DNA from: Unio delphinus
Lineage: Eukaryota; Mollusca; Bivalvia; Unionida; Unionidae
Assembly: GCA_029339505.1 (NCBI GenBank)
Contig: JAQISU010001235.1
Location: 39,709,815 to 39,773,814 of the forward strand
Length of the DNA stretch: 64,000 bases
Reading direction: 5' to 3'
Positions within the stretch are counted from its first letter, which is position 1; every line of letters begins with the position of its first letter. Shown here one piece after another: positions 62,446 to 64,000 of this stretch. Below the pieces are notes generated by a model that was not told the DNA's origin, searched no databases, and saw nothing but the letters and a program-made list of their open reading frames with translations. The position numbers were made by a program, and so were the translations under genes.

Positions 62446-63895
62446 ATTGTACAGTGCATGTAACATAAAGCAGAGTACATGTAATATAAGGTATAGTGCA
62501 CCTAATGCAAGGCACAGTGCACGTAATATAAGGCACAGTGCACGTAATATAAGACACAGTGCGTGTACTATAAGACACAGTGCGTGTACTATAAGGCACA
62601 GTGCGTGTACTATAAGGCACAGTGCGTGTACTATAAGGCACAGTGCGTGTACTATAAGGCACAGTGCGTGTACTATAAGACAGTGCACGTAATATAAGGC
62701 AAAGTTCACGTAAAATAAGACACAGTGCGTGTACTATAAGGCACAGTGCGTGTACTATAAGGCACAGTGCGTGTACTATAAGACACAGTGCACGTAATAT
62801 AAGGCAAAGTGCACGTAATATAAGACACAGTGCGTGTACTATAAGGCACAGTGCGTGTACTATAAGGCACAGTGCGTGTACTATAAGACACAGTGCACGT
62901 AATATAAGGCACAGTGCACGTAATATAAGACACAGTGCGTGTACTATAAGGCACAGTGCGTGTACTATAAGGCACAGTGCGTGTACTATAAGGCACAGTG
63001 CGTGTACTATAAGACACAGTGCACGTAATATAAGGCACAGTGCACGTAATATAAGACACAGTGCGTGTACTATAAGTAATAATGCTTTAAGGCACAGTGC
63101 ATGTAATATAAGTAATAATGCATGTACTCTAAGGCACAGTGCATGTAATATAAGTAATAATGCATGTACTCTAAGGCATAGTGCACAGTGCATGTAATAT
63201 AAGTAATAATGCATGTACTCTAAGGCACAGTGCATGTAATATAAGTAATAATGCATGTACTCTAAGGAACATTGCATGCAATATAAGTAATAATGCATGT
63301 ACTCTAAGGAACATTGCATGTAATATAAGTAATAATGCATGTACTCTAAGGGATATTGCATGTAATATAAGTAATAATGCATGTACTTTAAGGAACATTG
63401 CATGTAATATAAGTAATAATGCATGTACTCTAAGGGACATTGCATGTAATATAAGTAATAATGCATGTACTCTAAGGCATAGTGCACAGTGCATGTAATA
63501 TAAGTAATAATGCATGTACTCTAAGGCACAGTGCATGTAATATAAGTAATAATGCATGTACTCTAAGGAACATTGCATGCAATATAAGTAATAATGCATG
63601 TACTGTAAGGAACATTGCATGTAATATAAGTAATAATGTATGTACTCTAAGGGATATTGCATGTAATATAAGTAATAATGCATGTACTCTAAGGAACATT
63701 GCATGTAATATAAGTAATAATGCATGTACTCTAAGGAACATTACATGCAATATAAGTAATAATGCATGTACTCTAAGGGACATTGCATGCAATATAAGTA
63801 ATAATGCATGTACTCTAAGGGACATTGCATGTAATATAAGTAATAATGCATGTACTCTAAGGAACATTGCATGATACATAAGGCGCAGTGGATGT
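62446..63895 (+). repeat. 21/42-bp minisatellite, 1.45 kb
   Basis: The left part (to about 63080) uses a 21-bp unit, GCACAGTGCGTGTACTATAA plus G, with CACGTAATATAAG variants. The right part uses a 42-bp dimer with GCATGTAATATAAGTAATAA and TGCATGTACTCTAAGGAACA. Both periods are multiples of three, giving open frames of up to 399 codons on the minus strand and shorter ones on the plus. They are repeat artefacts. Confidence 0.93.
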
Positions 63896-64000
63896 AACAT
63901 ATTGCATCCAATTACTTGTAGTACTACCTTTTGTTTATTTTGCGATCGCAAGAAAAAAAAAATAACCATTTAAAATAATATAATCTAGAAATATATCCCA

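Noticed and set aside
62288..63487. 399-codon open frame on the minus strand
   Set aside because: It runs through the 21/42-bp array; other frames on both strands are also open there. Period divisible by three explains it.

Overview
The window is nuclear DNA of an animal, most likely a bivalve mollusc. It is AT-rich, its one clear gene is split by kilobase-size introns with GT...AG borders, and it carries repeated tRNA-headed SINEs of a type I associate with bivalves, decayed LINE pieces, hAT-type short elements and a very large load of minisatellites and microsatellites. The species call is inference; no database could be searched.

The only confidently recognised gene is the 3' part of PIGB (GPI mannosyltransferase 3, family GT22) on the + strand. 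Four coding exons lie at 642-791, 6389-6646, 11067-11663 and 20771-21065. They join in frame at phase-2 junctions into the last 432 residues of the protein. The 5' exons lie outside the window or were not recognised in 1-641. PIGB adds the third mannose to the GPI anchor precursor in the endoplasmic reticulum.

The three introns (about 5.6, 4.4 and 9.1 kb) are filled with tandem arrays and mobile elements. The most striking is the array at 765-1960: its first unit is the end of the 642-791 exon together with its 5' splice site, so about two dozen splice-donor copies follow the real one. Intron 3 holds a 4.1-kb insertion (14847-18954) inside a SINE. It is flanked by two apparently identical 652-bp direct repeats, has TIR-like tips and a 3-bp target duplication, and contains a broken HNH-endonuclease-like reading frame.

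From about 21.5 to 34.8 kb there is no recognisable gene. This stretch is a run of minisatellites with units of 22 to 60 bp; the largest is 3.4 kb of a 25-bp unit. From about 35 to 64 kb the texture changes to microsatellites ((TA)n, (GA)n, (AAT)n), two SINE families, a second hAT-type element, a diverged 1.7-kb segmental duplication, remnants of LINE reverse transcriptase and zinc-finger ends, a frameshifted unrecognised reading frame at 52551-53546 on the minus strand, and a 21/42-bp array at the right edge. Apart from PIGB I see no intact protein-coding gene. Most long open frames in the window are produced by tandem repeats whose unit is a multiple of three.
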